Assembly: GCA_026120035.1 (NCBI GenBank)
Contig: JALRME010000036.1
Location: 310,001 to 374,000 of the forward strand
From: Coleophoma eucalyptorum
Lineage: Eukaryota; Ascomycota; Leotiomycetes; Helotiales; Dermateaceae
DNA length: 64,000 nt
Reading direction: 5' to 3'
Positions 46,932 through 59,400 of this stretch are shown piece after piece. Made by a program: the position numbers and the translations under genes. Positions within the stretch are counted from its first letter, which is position 1; the number at the start of each line of letters is the position of its first letter. The notes under the pieces are model-generated. The model was given only the letters and a program-made list of their open reading frames with translations. It searched no databases and was not told where the DNA came from.

Positions 46932-48638
46932 TCACATAGCGAATATGCCTACACCAACACCCATCAAACCCACCGAGATACTCAAGACTGCAACAGCAGC
47001 CCATCGGAAAGGAGGCTGTACATTGCCAGCAGCGCTCTTCTTCGTGCTTGTGCTGGAGCTTGAGCTCGTTCCCGTAGCTGTCGCGGCAAATCCTGACGCT
47101 GCGCTGAGAGAAACTTGAGTGGGGTTGAATGTAGCAACGGAAGATGCCGTCCCTGTTGCTGTAGCACTTCCTTGGCCACCTCTGACTGGGTCGGTGACGG
47201 TCTGGGTGACACCTGGCGTGCCGGTAGCTGTTGTAGCACTTGGGATGGCTGCACCACTGCTTGCAAAAGCGACAATTTTTGAATCGGTGGCATCAAAGTT
47301 AGTTTGGGCGATTGCGATGCGGTTGTTGATCAAGTCGTAAACAACGTATGCACTTCGCAGGAACGTATCGCCAAATAGCACGGGAAGGTTGCCAGCAGCT
47401 TGGATACCAAGCTGACATGCGGGTGTACCATCTGAGTACGTTGGTTGTTTGCCATTACTCGATGTCAGTGAAAGAACAAGCTCAGACATGGGGACCTTGA
47501 TGGTTGGGCCTCCTGGTCCTCCGAATCCGTAGTTCAGGGTACCTGTGTTGTTTGCCAATGAGCAGGGAACAACAACAGCACCGAGTTGCTCATCAACTTG
47601 AGCCCCGAGTTCTTCGAAAACTATCTCTGCGACATCATTGGGAAGAAGCGTGATAGTAGTTCCCGAGTCGAGGATAGCAGCTTCTGCATAGGTCGCTGCG
47701 GTAAACTGGTCAGTTCCTGAGGAGCTGGTTGCACCGAGGGATGTGAACGCGACAGTGAAAGATGTAGTCACTCCACCACGCGTATTGGGGTATACTGGGA
47801 TTGAAACCAAGTCGCCAGTGTATTTGGCTGTGTCAATACCACCAAAAAGAACCGATCCGGTGCTGGATTCTGTTCACTCGTTAGCTGGGGAAGTCCCTCT
47901 GTATCAAGACTTGTCTACTCACGTAGATCATCGAGCCACAAGCTGTAGGCATTGGTTTTGATCAAACCCGCGTTGACCAAGGCTTCTGGCAAGTTGGGAT
48001 AGGCGGTTCCATTCCCCGTCTGGATGTTGGCCTCGGAAGTATTATATCCAATTCCCATAATTCCAACGCCAATAGTTGAATCCAAAGCTAGACCCATTTG
48101 AAAGTTTTTGATGGTGGAGCCGCCAATTGAAAATGTGTCTTGGAAGTAATCACCAGTGGAACCCGTTCCGTCCACATATGAAATATTGAATCCATTCGGT
48201 TCGACGTCGTCGAAGGTACTTGATTGACTGGCATCAACTGGAAACGAGTATGTCAGTGCAAGATTTTTGTTGGTTCTTGACAAATAACTTACAGCTTCCA
48301 CCAGCGCATCCGTTCGAAGTACTGGTCGCGCCATCCACACATAGTTGTGCCGTACTACTCGGCACCCAGACATCACTACTTCCAGTATCAATTTGCACCT
48401 GCAATGCCTGTGCCGGCGTGCCAACTGAGATATTCGCATAGTATAGACCAGCATGCACAGCATTTCCTAAAGTGGCCTGAACTGTTTCTGCTCGTTTTGA
48501 AAGAATCATAGACCGAGCCTTGAGCTGGGCGGCGGCGACTCCATTGTCGCGAGTTATGCTCCAATGTACGGTGTCGGCAGCAGCGGACAGCGAAACGATA
48601 GAACTGCTGGCGAGGATGAGGGATGTGAGTCGCGCCAT
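46932..48638 (-). CDS. GPI-anchored aspartic protease (pepsin/yapsin-like)
   Basis: Secreted A1 endopeptidase. Exons 48638-48293, 48237-47923 and 47869-46932 give 532 residues. A signal peptide covers about the first 20 residues (MARLTSLILASSSIVSLSAA). The propeptide ends around LSKRAE, a likely Kex2 site. The two catalytic triplets are IDTGSSDVW and ILDSGTTITLLP. The flap tyrosine is in the FNISYVDGTG region. After the enzyme comes a Ser/Thr-rich linker of about 60 residues and a hydrophobic C-terminal stretch (FRWAAVAVLSISVGLMGVG), which fits a GPI attachment signal. It resembles candidapepsin/yapsin-type surface proteases. Likely placed in the wall or plasma membrane. Confidence 0.93.
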
Positions 48639-51600
48639 TGTGTGCGTATAATGATGTGAATTGAGGATGAGAGGTAGAGGAGGGCGGGACGCAGGATAAT
48701 ATAATATCTCGCACAGCAAGGCAGAACAGGTAACAGAAATAGCACTACTTTATACCGTAAGCCGGGGTTGAGTGGCAGCGCAGTGATGTAGCTTACCACC
48801 TAGTGTCGCAATGCTCTCTAGAGCGATCTGCGCCACCACTGCACTACCGATTTGTTACAGCAGAAGCGGACGTCGGAGGATGGGAGGCTGGCAGAGACGA
48901 TTTGTTGGCCGAGCAGAGAGTAGTTGTTGTAAAATATACCCCGGAAATCGAAGGTTGGGGATAGAATTGGAGTGAGGCGCGAGAGTAAAGAATATGTTTG
49001 GGGCGTACGAGGGAGTGAAAGGAGGCAGAAGTTCAGATGGCAAGACAATAGACGAACAGCTTGTCCCACGCTGCTACCTCACCTTGCTGTCTCCTGCTTG
49101 TGCTGCTGGCCCGAAGAAGTTCGGCCAAGCTCAGCGCGCAGCTCAGCGCAGCGCAACTTCTTTCTTCAGACGTTTGGTGTGTTTTGGTAAGCGCCAAGGG
49201 ATCCGAGGCACCACAACGACAGTGAATACGAGCCATTCATTACAAGGGCATATGGACCCATCCATGAAGCTGAATTTGTGTTGTCACGATGATGTATGAT
49301 GCAAATATCCCAAACGGACAAAGAACCGAGCCTTAAACCATACCAAGCTTTTCTCCGCTCAACTTTAAAGAAGCCATTCTTATCCTTACTGAAAATCCCC
49401 ATATTTATGCGTCATTCCGACGGTGGTCGTTGCCCGTCGCCCTTCCTACAGTAGGTGCGGAAGAGACTTTTTAGCCGCGTGGAAAGCTCGGCACTTGCCC
49501 GCCCGTGTACCCAGGAGAATGCCATCGCATTTCCTCCTTGCGTCAACGCTCGACAGGTCAAGATCAACGCATGGTCATCTCTGCGTGCCCTCTTCCCAGC
49601 TCCTTCAATTTCCCACCTGAACCGAGAGCGCCAGAAGCAATGGTTGCGACTGGAGTCGCACGCCCTCATACAGTCACTGTGTGATCCTGACTACTTTGTC
49701 TGGCATAAGCTTCTCCAGCGTGGCAGTGCAGGTGGTGCTTTCTGAGGAAGAGGCGTCAACGCCAGTGGAAGTCTGGATCCCCGTCGACCCTGAAAGGCGT
49801 CTGTTTCATGCCTATAGCACCACGTCCAGCCAGTGTGTCTACACGCCAGCCGCCGACTGCTTAGCGCTGCGGGGAGACTGAGTTTAAGCTTCAACGGGTG
49901 CGTCTTCACGTGTTTTGTCATTTTGGGGACGACGAATGCGCCAGCGATAGAGGTTCACACGCAGTTCTAGAACTTCAAATGCGGACTGGATGAATTGTGT
50001 TCGACGAACCGGAAGCTTTGCTACTGCTACCAGCGGCCTTTGTCTCCAAACCGAATTATTGTACTTGAAAATACAAGCCGGTTCAATCGAAATGCAAGAT
50101 ATCATTACCCAGCCAGGCATAAAAAAACGGAACAGTCCAGCCACCTCAATAGTATAGCCAAAGACAAGCAGGGGTATCCTGAAAACAGTAGTATCTTTCT
50201 CAGCAACAAGAGCTGTGCTGGGAGCTTGTCTTCCGAGTTATTCTACATTGGCCACAGTGTGGCTGGCAACAATAAATTCGTCCTTGCTCGAGCAGTAGAT
50301 CCTCGAGTAAGGCCCAAGATCACTTGGCAACTTGAACCTTAAGCTGCAAACTCAACATGCAAATTGACCATTGACCACATGGGCCTGAGGACTGGTTCCA
50401 GTGAGCTGGTTGCGAGAGTGTTGCTAGGCCGGATTTGGTCTCGCACTTCTGCGATGCCTATTTCAAAGGAGCTGTCGAGGACAGCATCTTCTTTGACGAC
50501 CCAAGGCTGGAAGAAGGCACTGGGTTTAGCTTCTCAACTGCAATTGACCCAATGGTTTGTCGAGTAAGTGATCTCGTTGATCGTCTGTCAACTCTGGAAT
50601 TGCTAATTGATCGCAGCGTCCCGATTCCATGGCAGTGTCACGGCGACTATCTTCAAAAGGCCTATACACAGCCTTATTTGTTTGCTGCTTTATTTGACAT
50701 TGCTCCCAAGTTCGTGCCAGCCACAGGGCACGATAAGACAATCTGAAAACCACCATTTCCTGCAAGTATTTAAGCTGGATGGGGTCTGAGATCTGGCAAA
50801 TCAGCACATGCAGTCGCTTTTTAAGAGGTTTGGTTGGACTGTCGTTGCTGAACTTGTGGGACGAATCGCGCAACATTGAAGAGTATGGCCGAGATCATAT
50901 CGATCCTGCCTATGAAAATTGAAGAAGAATATGGTTATGTTGCACCAACCAAGATCAGAGCCGTCTCCACCCACCCACGGTAGTTGACCTCAATCCAGAG
51001 TCCACTATGAAATGAAATGTAATATTTGCAATGTCTAGACCGTTAAGACTCCTTGCTGTATTTTCACCATGCTTGGGACGAACTTCACCAGCGCACTTTG
51101 CTATTTCTCGTTATTGTGGCTTGTGAGATATCTGGGGAGTCGCCAAAACCCTTTTAGGTAAATTAATTCATCAACTCATGAGCTTTGTGAACTCTTAGTG
51201 TTCTGCCGGGTGTCACTTTAAGTCAGGCGAGGGTTTCGAGTTTTCGGCAACCATCGCCAACTGCCTGTCTCGAAGATAAGAGCGTGCTCTTAGGACAGAG
51301 CATTTCACCGAGTTGATTCAGTATATGGCTTTCCTAAAGCCGACTTCCATTTCAGCATAGCTGTATTGGGTTTTTTGGAGGGTTGTTCTATCCCCATAAG
51401 CAGCCAGTCTCCTCCAACGGGAAGCTGCCACGTCTCTAGTGGGAACAGCCTATGCAATGTGCAGTGATATCCGTCTTCCAAGCAGACTTCTGTCAACGAC
51501 TACCCAATTCCATGACATTGTGTACTGGGTTTTTGAACTTCTGCCTTCGGCCTCGTGGTAAGGCAGCAATATAGTCTGTGATTGAATGGGGTGTAAATCG

Positions 51601-52328
51601 TCAGGAAGGTCAGTACAAACTCCAACAGCCTTGTGTTTCCTTGTAGATGGAGGTATTCAGAATTCGAGGGACTACTACCTTTTGTCCTTACAGTCACCAC
51701 CTCACTTCCTGCTCTAGTATGCGCCCGATATCCGACCCCACTCCCTCATAATACTTACTATTCAGTTCCTCCAAAGAGACGATGCTACATTGAGTGCATT
51801 TAATTAGATGGCGTGGTCATCTTCTGTTCCTAATCCAGTCGAACGCAAGCATTCCCTTAACCGTTATCCGCCTCTTCCTTTCCATCTTTCTTTTTTGGAT
51901 CAAGGGAAATATTTCCTGCTATTGTAGCTTTCCCCATGCAGCTCTAGCCTTCATTCCCAACCACCTCAAATGGTCCTACCTATCCTTTATAACCTTCATA
52001 TTCCGTTGGTGGTTACGCTATGCAACAATTCCGGTCGAATCTAGTGCGCTATGGGTACTAAAAAATAATTTCTTATTATCAAGTTGCTGGCTTTCACATC
52101 ACGAAACAGGAGATCTAGATCAGAGGCATGAACATGGAGTCGGCTACTTATATGGGTATTGGATTCTAAAGCAGGCAAGCAGAAAGCCATACCATATCAA
52201 GATGCATCTATCTACAAGAAAATATGTGACGGAAATGCTAAGATGTAGCAAAGCAGGCGGTCAGCACAGCTGTCCTTTATTGGTTCTGTCAACCCGAACA
52301 ACTTGACTGCCGCAGACACAGATCAGAA
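48639..52328. other. gene-poor interval, 3.7 kb
   Basis: Apart from a possible exon remnant at 50366-50760 (separate entry) I find no supportable gene. Short direct repeats occur at 49130-49155 (GCTCAGCGC units). The frame 51794-52306 (170 codons) is Leu/Phe/Trp-rich but motif-free. Confidence 0.45.
50417..50746 (+). pseudogene. possible gene remnant, two exon-like pieces
   Basis: A frame starting just after a TGA at about 50402 encodes a coherent-looking stretch (SHFCDAYFKGAVEDSIFFDD, then PRLEEGTGFSFSTAIDP). A good donor GTAAGT follows at about 50561, with a branch-like CTAAT and acceptor GCAG ending near 50617. The downstream piece soon meets a stop. No ATG or upstream exon fits. It looks like the middle of a decayed gene of unknown family; the strand and splice signals are all I can offer. 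Confidence 0.3.
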
Positions 52329-53438
52329 TCATCGGCGGAAACCTCCAGCGCCGAAGGCACCCTTGCTTCCACTTCCGAATCCACCGTTTCCGGAGCTGCC
52401 GGATGATCCAGACCCGAAGCCTGAGCTTCCACCTGGTGAACCGCTGCTTCCTGAGGAACCGCTGCTGGATGAGGAACCACTGCTGGATGATGAGGAGCTG
52501 GAGGTAGTGCTGCTTGAGGCTGCTTGGTAGGCAACGCTGAAGGAAGAGTCACTGATGAGGGTGACGTCGGTCAAAACGTTTCCAGAGGTGTCTTCGATAT
52601 CCATAATGGTTGCGGAGCTGACACCCTCGCTTGATTCAGAGGTTGCAGCAATGCAGTCAGAGAAGGTGACAGTGTCAAAGTTGGCCAAGGCGACCAAGCT
52701 GGATCCCTCCTCGAAATCCTCAACAATCCATTCGGCGTTCTCACCACCAAGTGCGGAGGTGGAGCTGAGCTCAATAGTAGCGACCTCGCCTGTAGTCAAA
52801 TTCTCGATCGTTGCAGTGCCAGTGGTGGTGGTGGTGGCGATGACAGAAGCGTTGATTTTCTAGGGGCAAGATTAGTTCTCTGATAAGTTGCTCTAGGGAT
52901 TGAAACTTACATCTCCGGCCGAGATAGTGATGTTGAAGTTGTAAGCGTAGTCTGGGTACCACTCATACCAAGCATCAAAAGAAACGGCTCCACTAGTGTC
53001 CACAATAAAGTCTACACCAGTCTGTAGGATAGCCGTGCTGTAGGTGTTTCCATCAATACCAACCCAGGCGGATGCGGCATACTCGTTGTAGGTAGCCTCC
53101 GTATTAGATGGAGCGGAAGGCGTGGGGACGGTAAAGGTACCAGAAACCGCGTTGAAAGTTTGTCCAGATGGTGGTGAGGTGATGGCGGCACCACTCCAGT
53201 TCTCGGAGTATTGAATACTAGAGTTGGACGAAGTAGCTTGAGTCTTCTTTGACTTGGACTCAACGAGAGTGGTCGAGTCCTTGGATCTCATTGTCGAGCC
53301 CTCGAGAATTCTTCCATTGTTTGCAGCTCGGCGTGCCATACGCTGTGACAGTCTGGTCTTGGAGAAGCGAGGGCTGGGAGCTGCGAGAGTAGAGCTGGCC
53401 AAAACCAAGCTGCTGAGGAGAGCGAGTGAGAACTTCAT
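52329..53438 (-). CDS. secreted glutamic peptidase (eqolisin, G1/A4 family)
   Basis: Acid endopeptidase with a Gln/Glu dyad. Exons 53438-52911 and 52859-52329 give 352 residues. A signal peptide of about 18-20 residues (MKFSLALLSSLVLASSTLA) is followed by a basic pro-region with RMARRAA sites. The mature core opens at NWSGAAI. Motifs are SAWVGIDGNTY, AILQTGVDF (candidate catalytic Gln), WYEWYPDY and AEWIVEDFEE (candidate catalytic Glu). After the core, about 65 residues are Ser- then Gly/Ser-rich and end FGAGGFRR, an extension not usual in the well-studied family members. Fungal-specific enzyme for acid environments. Confidence 0.95.
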
Positions 53439-56400
53439 TTTGAGGGAAAGGGTGATCTAATGCAATCGATGCCGGAAGAGAATGAAAAGTTATAGGTTAA
53501 TGTTAAAGATCGAAGGTGGTTGCCAGACACACGAAGTGGAAAGGAGAATGGAAAGAAGTTGGTTAAGAGTGGATTCCCAAGGAACTTCTTTTGAAGGAGG
53601 TCAGATGAAAGAAAGGAAGTAGAGATAAGATGAAGATAGTAGAGATCGATGGCCAAAAAAAGTCATCTCCTCCGGGATGCCATCAAGTACTTGTACTCTC
53701 TCTCTCTCCCCTTCCATCTGGACGGTTCAGTATGCTCACGACTCCACATTGAATCCTGTAGTATACCTTAAACTTACAAACTTAGCTAGCTGAGGTCTAC
53801 AAGCTGGACTACGTTCTCCATATTCGAGGCCTCTTTGTTTCAAACACATTGAAAAGTCGACCCAGTCCGGTCGTACGAATCTATTCGTAGGTGTAGCCGC
53901 AGCAGCCCCTGCTGGTTCGTTGGTGATTGGACGGGTGTGACGACAGGAGCGTGGCCCGGCGCACGACTTGGACAAGGCTGAGGAGGCGAGGGCCCTGGAC
54001 ACGACTGCAGAACCCGAAAAAGGAGGGGGCGAAGAGGGTGAAGACAGGCTTGTGCATACTGCGATACTGCCATCCAGCAGAAGAGTACGGTACATTGGGT
54101 CTGTGTCACCGTGGTCCTTAACCTGTACCCCTGGCACGTTCAGCAGCCAGAACCTGGCATTAGGTTCCGGCCATGCTTGGGATTTGCTTGTTCCTCGGTT
54201 GAAGCTTTGCCACTGCTTGGCCCATCTCTTCGCAGATAGAGTGCCAATGGGCTAAGCAAAAGTCCCCGTTAGACGACGCATGTGCCTCGTGGCTCATGGC
54301 AAGCAGCTATGCTGTAGGTTCAGAAGTGTCGAGTAGATGGGGAAGTGAAAGTGGATTAGGGGAAGCGATGCTCTTGAAACAAGGACCTTTGCTCGCTTAG
54401 TTTTTTGCATGATATCTGCAACCGTCGTGGTCCAGTTATATTAGCCGAAGGCGTACGTATGCCCCTGCGTGCTCTTGCTCGCTGCAAATCGGACGATGCT
54501 TTGGGTGCCCGCTGCGGCGCTTTGTGGATGGATGATGGGTGATGGGTGATTATTGTCAGGGACAGATCGGTTGTGAAAGTGGCATGCGCCATGCTTGCCT
54601 CGAACTGCACCTCACTGACGATTGTCTGAGTGGTGGAGATGGCCTTCGGACAATTTCAGCCTTTTTATCTGATGCCAAGACTCGCTTGCTCAGATGAACG
54701 AGCCGGGGTTGAAGCTATGAGGATGGGACTTTCTGCCTTTGCTACTCCAGCTTCCTGCTTATTCCTCGGTGAATGGGACAAGGAGATGGTCTGGCGAACT
54801 CCTACACCGACCTCTATCTCCGAATCCGTCTACAATCTTCATCCGATTAAGAAACAGCGTTGACTCAGCTCTTTCAAGGAGGGGGCGAGGGGTCGGCGAA
54901 GAAACAGTACGCGCTGAGAATGTCCCCACGGTTACTGGATGACGAGTAAAACGAAAAACGCGGTGACACGCAAATGCCGCATCTACAGTCAAGAAATGCC
55001 CGAATACTCGAGGAAGATGGGTTGGGGCAGCATGTGGGTTGGGAAACATGCTGAGGCCAATGTTATGCCCTCCTTCTCCCGGACTCAGCTGAGCGTTTCG
55101 TCTGTTATTTTTACACCTGCCAGGAGCGTCGTTCAGATGAACTGCGGACGGCGAAGGAACAAACAGAAAGCAGAGGCGACAGCAATCCTAAGTTTCACTG
55201 CGCTATATGATCCGAGTAAGATGCGTCACGAAAAGAGGCGTAGGGACGAAAAAGGGACTGGTGCAATGCCGAGGCATCATCAGTAGTCATCCTGTCAATT
55301 AAAAATAGCGCTTGTTTGTTCTGTCGTCTCGTCTCACAAACGTCTTCCATAAACTACCTTTCCTTTCAATGCTGCTTGTTTGGTTGCTCCTTCATTCACT
55401 CCGTTTTGTTTTCCCGTCAGCAAACCACAGGAATCACCTGGGTACCAGCACCAAGGCATGCAGCATGTTCCTGGTTCTGCGCAGCACCTTCAGTGTACGA
55501 GTAGCCCTTCCTTCCTCTTTTAAAATAATCTCTTCCGCCATCCTTGAAATCTTTATTTCCATCCTGCTCGTTTGGAAGGACCTGCATACCTGATATTTTC
55601 CGAATACTATATCCTCAACGGCCAGTGTTGTATGAGATGACGTTGTCTCCGTCCTCGATAGTTCGACAAGTCCTGTTTGGGCTCTTGATTGAGATATACT
55701 TCTGTTCTCATGGCCTGAGTGGGTTGTCTATTTGTTAACCAGCGCTAATATTCTCGGGCTTGTAAGAATCGCTCCGAGGCGTTCTATTGTTACGAGTCTA
55801 TTTCTGGTCCTCGTTCATGTACATCAGCTTGGTGACGGAAACCGTCTTAATCACCCAAGGAAAATGGCCCCGTGTAACTCATAATTGCGAGTAACGAAAG
55901 ATGGATGCTGTCAGGCCACTCCACTTGAAAATTGTCATAAAGTACAAGGTGTCGACGTGGGGTTTGTTGCACCATCAAAGCCCTTTTCGACCATGAATGG
56001 TATAGAGAAACCTGTGGTGTCTTCCGAAAAGATACGAGTGGTGGAGGAGGGGAGAGATGACGAAGCGACTTGTCTCGTATTCGTCGGAACAGGGATTCGG
56101 CCTGGGACTCTTCACCCTTCTCCATCGAGCCCAAATCTCACCACCAGTTATCATTCAGATGTTTATTAATCCCTCATGGCTACAGTTCTCTACATACTTC
56201 TCCATCTTCGGATAAACCGGGCTGAAAGTGGTCGTGTGGAGTCTGAGAGTGCTAAGTAGCTAACGGTCGGTAGGAGCCGTCAACCGAGGGCTTTCACTTC
56301 TAGAAATGTCACTGGAATGGGTAGAAGACTATTCCTTCTTCGAGATGCTTTACATTGAGAAATAATGGAGTTGCTATTGAAAACTTCTCCGGTTGAATTA

Positions 56401-59400
56401 CAGTAGAGCAGCACATCCCGTCAACCGAGAGCTTTTACCGTTCGGAGATGTCACTGGATTTGCTTGGGCACACATTGGAAGTAGGTAGAGGACTGTTTCT
56501 ATGAAGGGACCTTAAATTAGAATAACAGCGCGTCGCAATTCAAACTTCCTCAAGCTGAATTGCAGTAGAGCAGCACTTTACTCGTTTTGCGGACACTCAT
56601 TGTGTGACATCACGTTTCATACCATTTGTTAGAAGTGTCCTTGGCGATGGAAAGTCACTGCTGTGAATCAAAACTATAGGGACATCCCTGTTGAATAAAT
56701 CAATGGTTTTCGTGTCCAGACCTATTTATTGTGATGAATATCAAGCAATCAGTGGTAAATATAGCAGTGAAGCTTTCAGGATCTTCAATTATGTTAAATA
56801 GCCCATGGCCCATGGGGGAGGTTAGAAATCGCATCAGACGTAGGAGAAAGCCGGTGTGGCAGATAACTGCATCGTCCTATTGTGACAGTATTAGCTAGCA
56901 AGGCAAAGAGCCACATGTTCTTGAACTGAGAATAACTCCTCTTGCTCGGTACTCTATCATGAATCTCTAAAGCCGTCTGAGAAATTGACGCTTCTTCTCT
57001 TTCTTCATAGCTACATTCTTTCAAATAACAAAATTTCATTCTCTTTGCAGTCACTTGAAAGCATGGCCTTGACAGCCTTTAATTTTTCCAAGCACGTATG
57101 ACTGTGTGTCAAAGATTGCACTGATTGCTATCAATTGTCGGTCTTAAACAAGGCTTGTATAACAGTAATTTACTATCCTGAATTCTTGATTGACTCTGTC
57201 ACCAACTTTAACAGCAAAGAGATGCAATGGGCCTGCGACAATATTCCGGCAAAGATATAGTTTGTTTGCTTCGTGTCTTGGGATCACATCATATAGCAAT
57301 TTCTTATGTAAACAGGCATTTCAGGAGATAATACAGGTTCCGTGATTATGGCTTTCAGGGCTTTGTAGCTCGTTTCTGGATCTACAGGACTTTATACGTA
57401 GCGCTTCCATTCCCAATACAATTAACCTTTGGATCTATGGCTTTTCTCTTGTCGAGATGATTACCTATGTTGGGCTGTTAATTTCACGTATTATGAATTG
57501 CTTACTGAACAGTGGCAGCCCAGAGCTCACTTACTGAAATTAAACTTTTTGATCCAGTGCTAAATTTGATTTTGAACAGTCTTAGATGATCCTCGCTTTT
57601 GGGTTCCTTCTAGAACTCGATTTCGTTTGGAAGAAAGTGACGAGCAAGCTGAAGACTTGCGTAGCCTTTCAAGATATCTTCTTATGGTACCAGTGTTGCT
57701 TTTGATTAAGTGAACTACTACTCACAAACAGCCTAGCTATGTTAAATTTAATGAAACATACCGCATTCTAACGGTTATGTCGAGGCAGTAACGCAATGTT
57801 GAATTTCTCAACACAGACAGCTTGGTTGGCTTAAGTTGGCTTCAGCTAGCTCAAGGACGTCTTGTGTCTAATACTCTATCATCCGCTACTATGACTGAGC
57901 TTAATTTCAAGGAGGTAAATGTTGTAGGCCATTGATTGTACAAAAGAACCTATACGACTAGACTCATTAGACATTATATATATCTGGGCCCTAGGGTCAT
58001 TGTGTAGTTCAACCAGACTCTAGGAAAATGCAAGGCTGTTTTAGGAACACCTCTACCATCGCAGAGACTATATCAGGTGTCGGTGCATTGGATGACGATG
58101 CTACCGTTGGTCGGATTGATAGCCTCGTATACCTGACAAGACACGAGCCGACCAAAGCAATAGTACGATGGCTTGAGTTTGAAGTTAAGGACACCGCCAT
58201 CTTCTTTCTTTTATTATTGTACTAGAGTCCTGCTTTCTGCATAATTATTTTTGATAGGCTTCTCAGTGTCTCACAAAGCGACTGAAGTATTCCTCAACGG
58301 AATATACTTCAAAGATCGTTTGAGACTACCTAGGTAGCATGAAGGACATAAAACACTACGGCCCTACGGGTTCTAGTCCTGATAATCAGAATAGATACGA
58401 ATTTAATACTTGACTGAACAGAATTTTAATGCTTCTCTTTGACCCCTTAGCTCCAAGTCACATACTGAAGATGGTTCTTCGGAGAGACTTCTGCACAAAG
58501 TTTAGGTCCCTATTTGAAGAAAGGATGTAAATATCTCCGTACCATCAAAATGCTATGCTTAAGGAAATGTTTGAAATGTTTGATGGTCTAAATCTTCTCA
58601 AGTGAGTGAGATACCTTGAGACCTCAAAGTATTTCAATTTGTGAGTCTGAATATCTAGAAAGATTGAACACCTGCAATTTGTTGAATTACTGAAGCCCCC
58701 TTTATAGATTGAAACTTCAATCATCAGAGTCAAATATGCAACAGGAAGATACTTTTTTTCATCACCGCATCACAATTATGTAAAGAAGAAAAAGTTATGT
58801 AGAATGGCTCCACAGCTCATAGATTGGTTTTTACAAAGCTGAACGCGACGAGACAGGTTGATGCAAAAATGATAACTGACTATCCGGAGAAATCCATTTC
58901 TCTAAGGGCTAACTTCTATGATATGCACCAGGTACTGTGATGCCTTGGCCCAAGCAATTACAGAGAGATCTACAAATTCATAAGACTATTATTTTATCCT
59001 GGGCTAAGCATGCAGTACTGTACAACAACATAATTTAATCTCTCAGAAGGAGTGAATAGATTGGGTGACATGACACTCGCAGGCTAGCTCCTAGTTTACT
59101 CTGTATATAATCCAACAAATTACTGAAACACGTCGAAAATGATAGCGCTTAAGATTACACATTCATTGGACCATTTGAGCACGGCTGGGGAGATAGAAGT
59201 CGAAAACAGACAAAACCACATGAGCTAAGTACTGAATTCTCAGGGTCCATGGAAAATCAAATGGAGCTAAAATAGGGAACATTTCGAGATGCCAAAACTC
59301 TCTGTTCTCCCCCATGGAGGCAAGAGGGAGATCGATGTGGGCCCCCCCCCGGGTCCGTAACTAGACACTGGTCGCTACTCGCTACACTTACTTATCGACA

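Noticed and set aside
51794..52306. 170-codon plus-strand frame, hydrophobic
   Set aside because: Lies in AT/T-rich intergenic sequence; hydrophobic residues follow from T-richness; no splice or start context and no motif.
53736..54137. 133-codon minus-strand frame
   Set aside because: Pro/Ser-rich without domain; overlapped by frames of equal quality on the plus strand.
58368..58379. T-loop-like GGGTTCTAGTCC
   Set aside because: No matching acceptor stem, D-arm or anticodon arm at the right distance, so not a tRNA gene.
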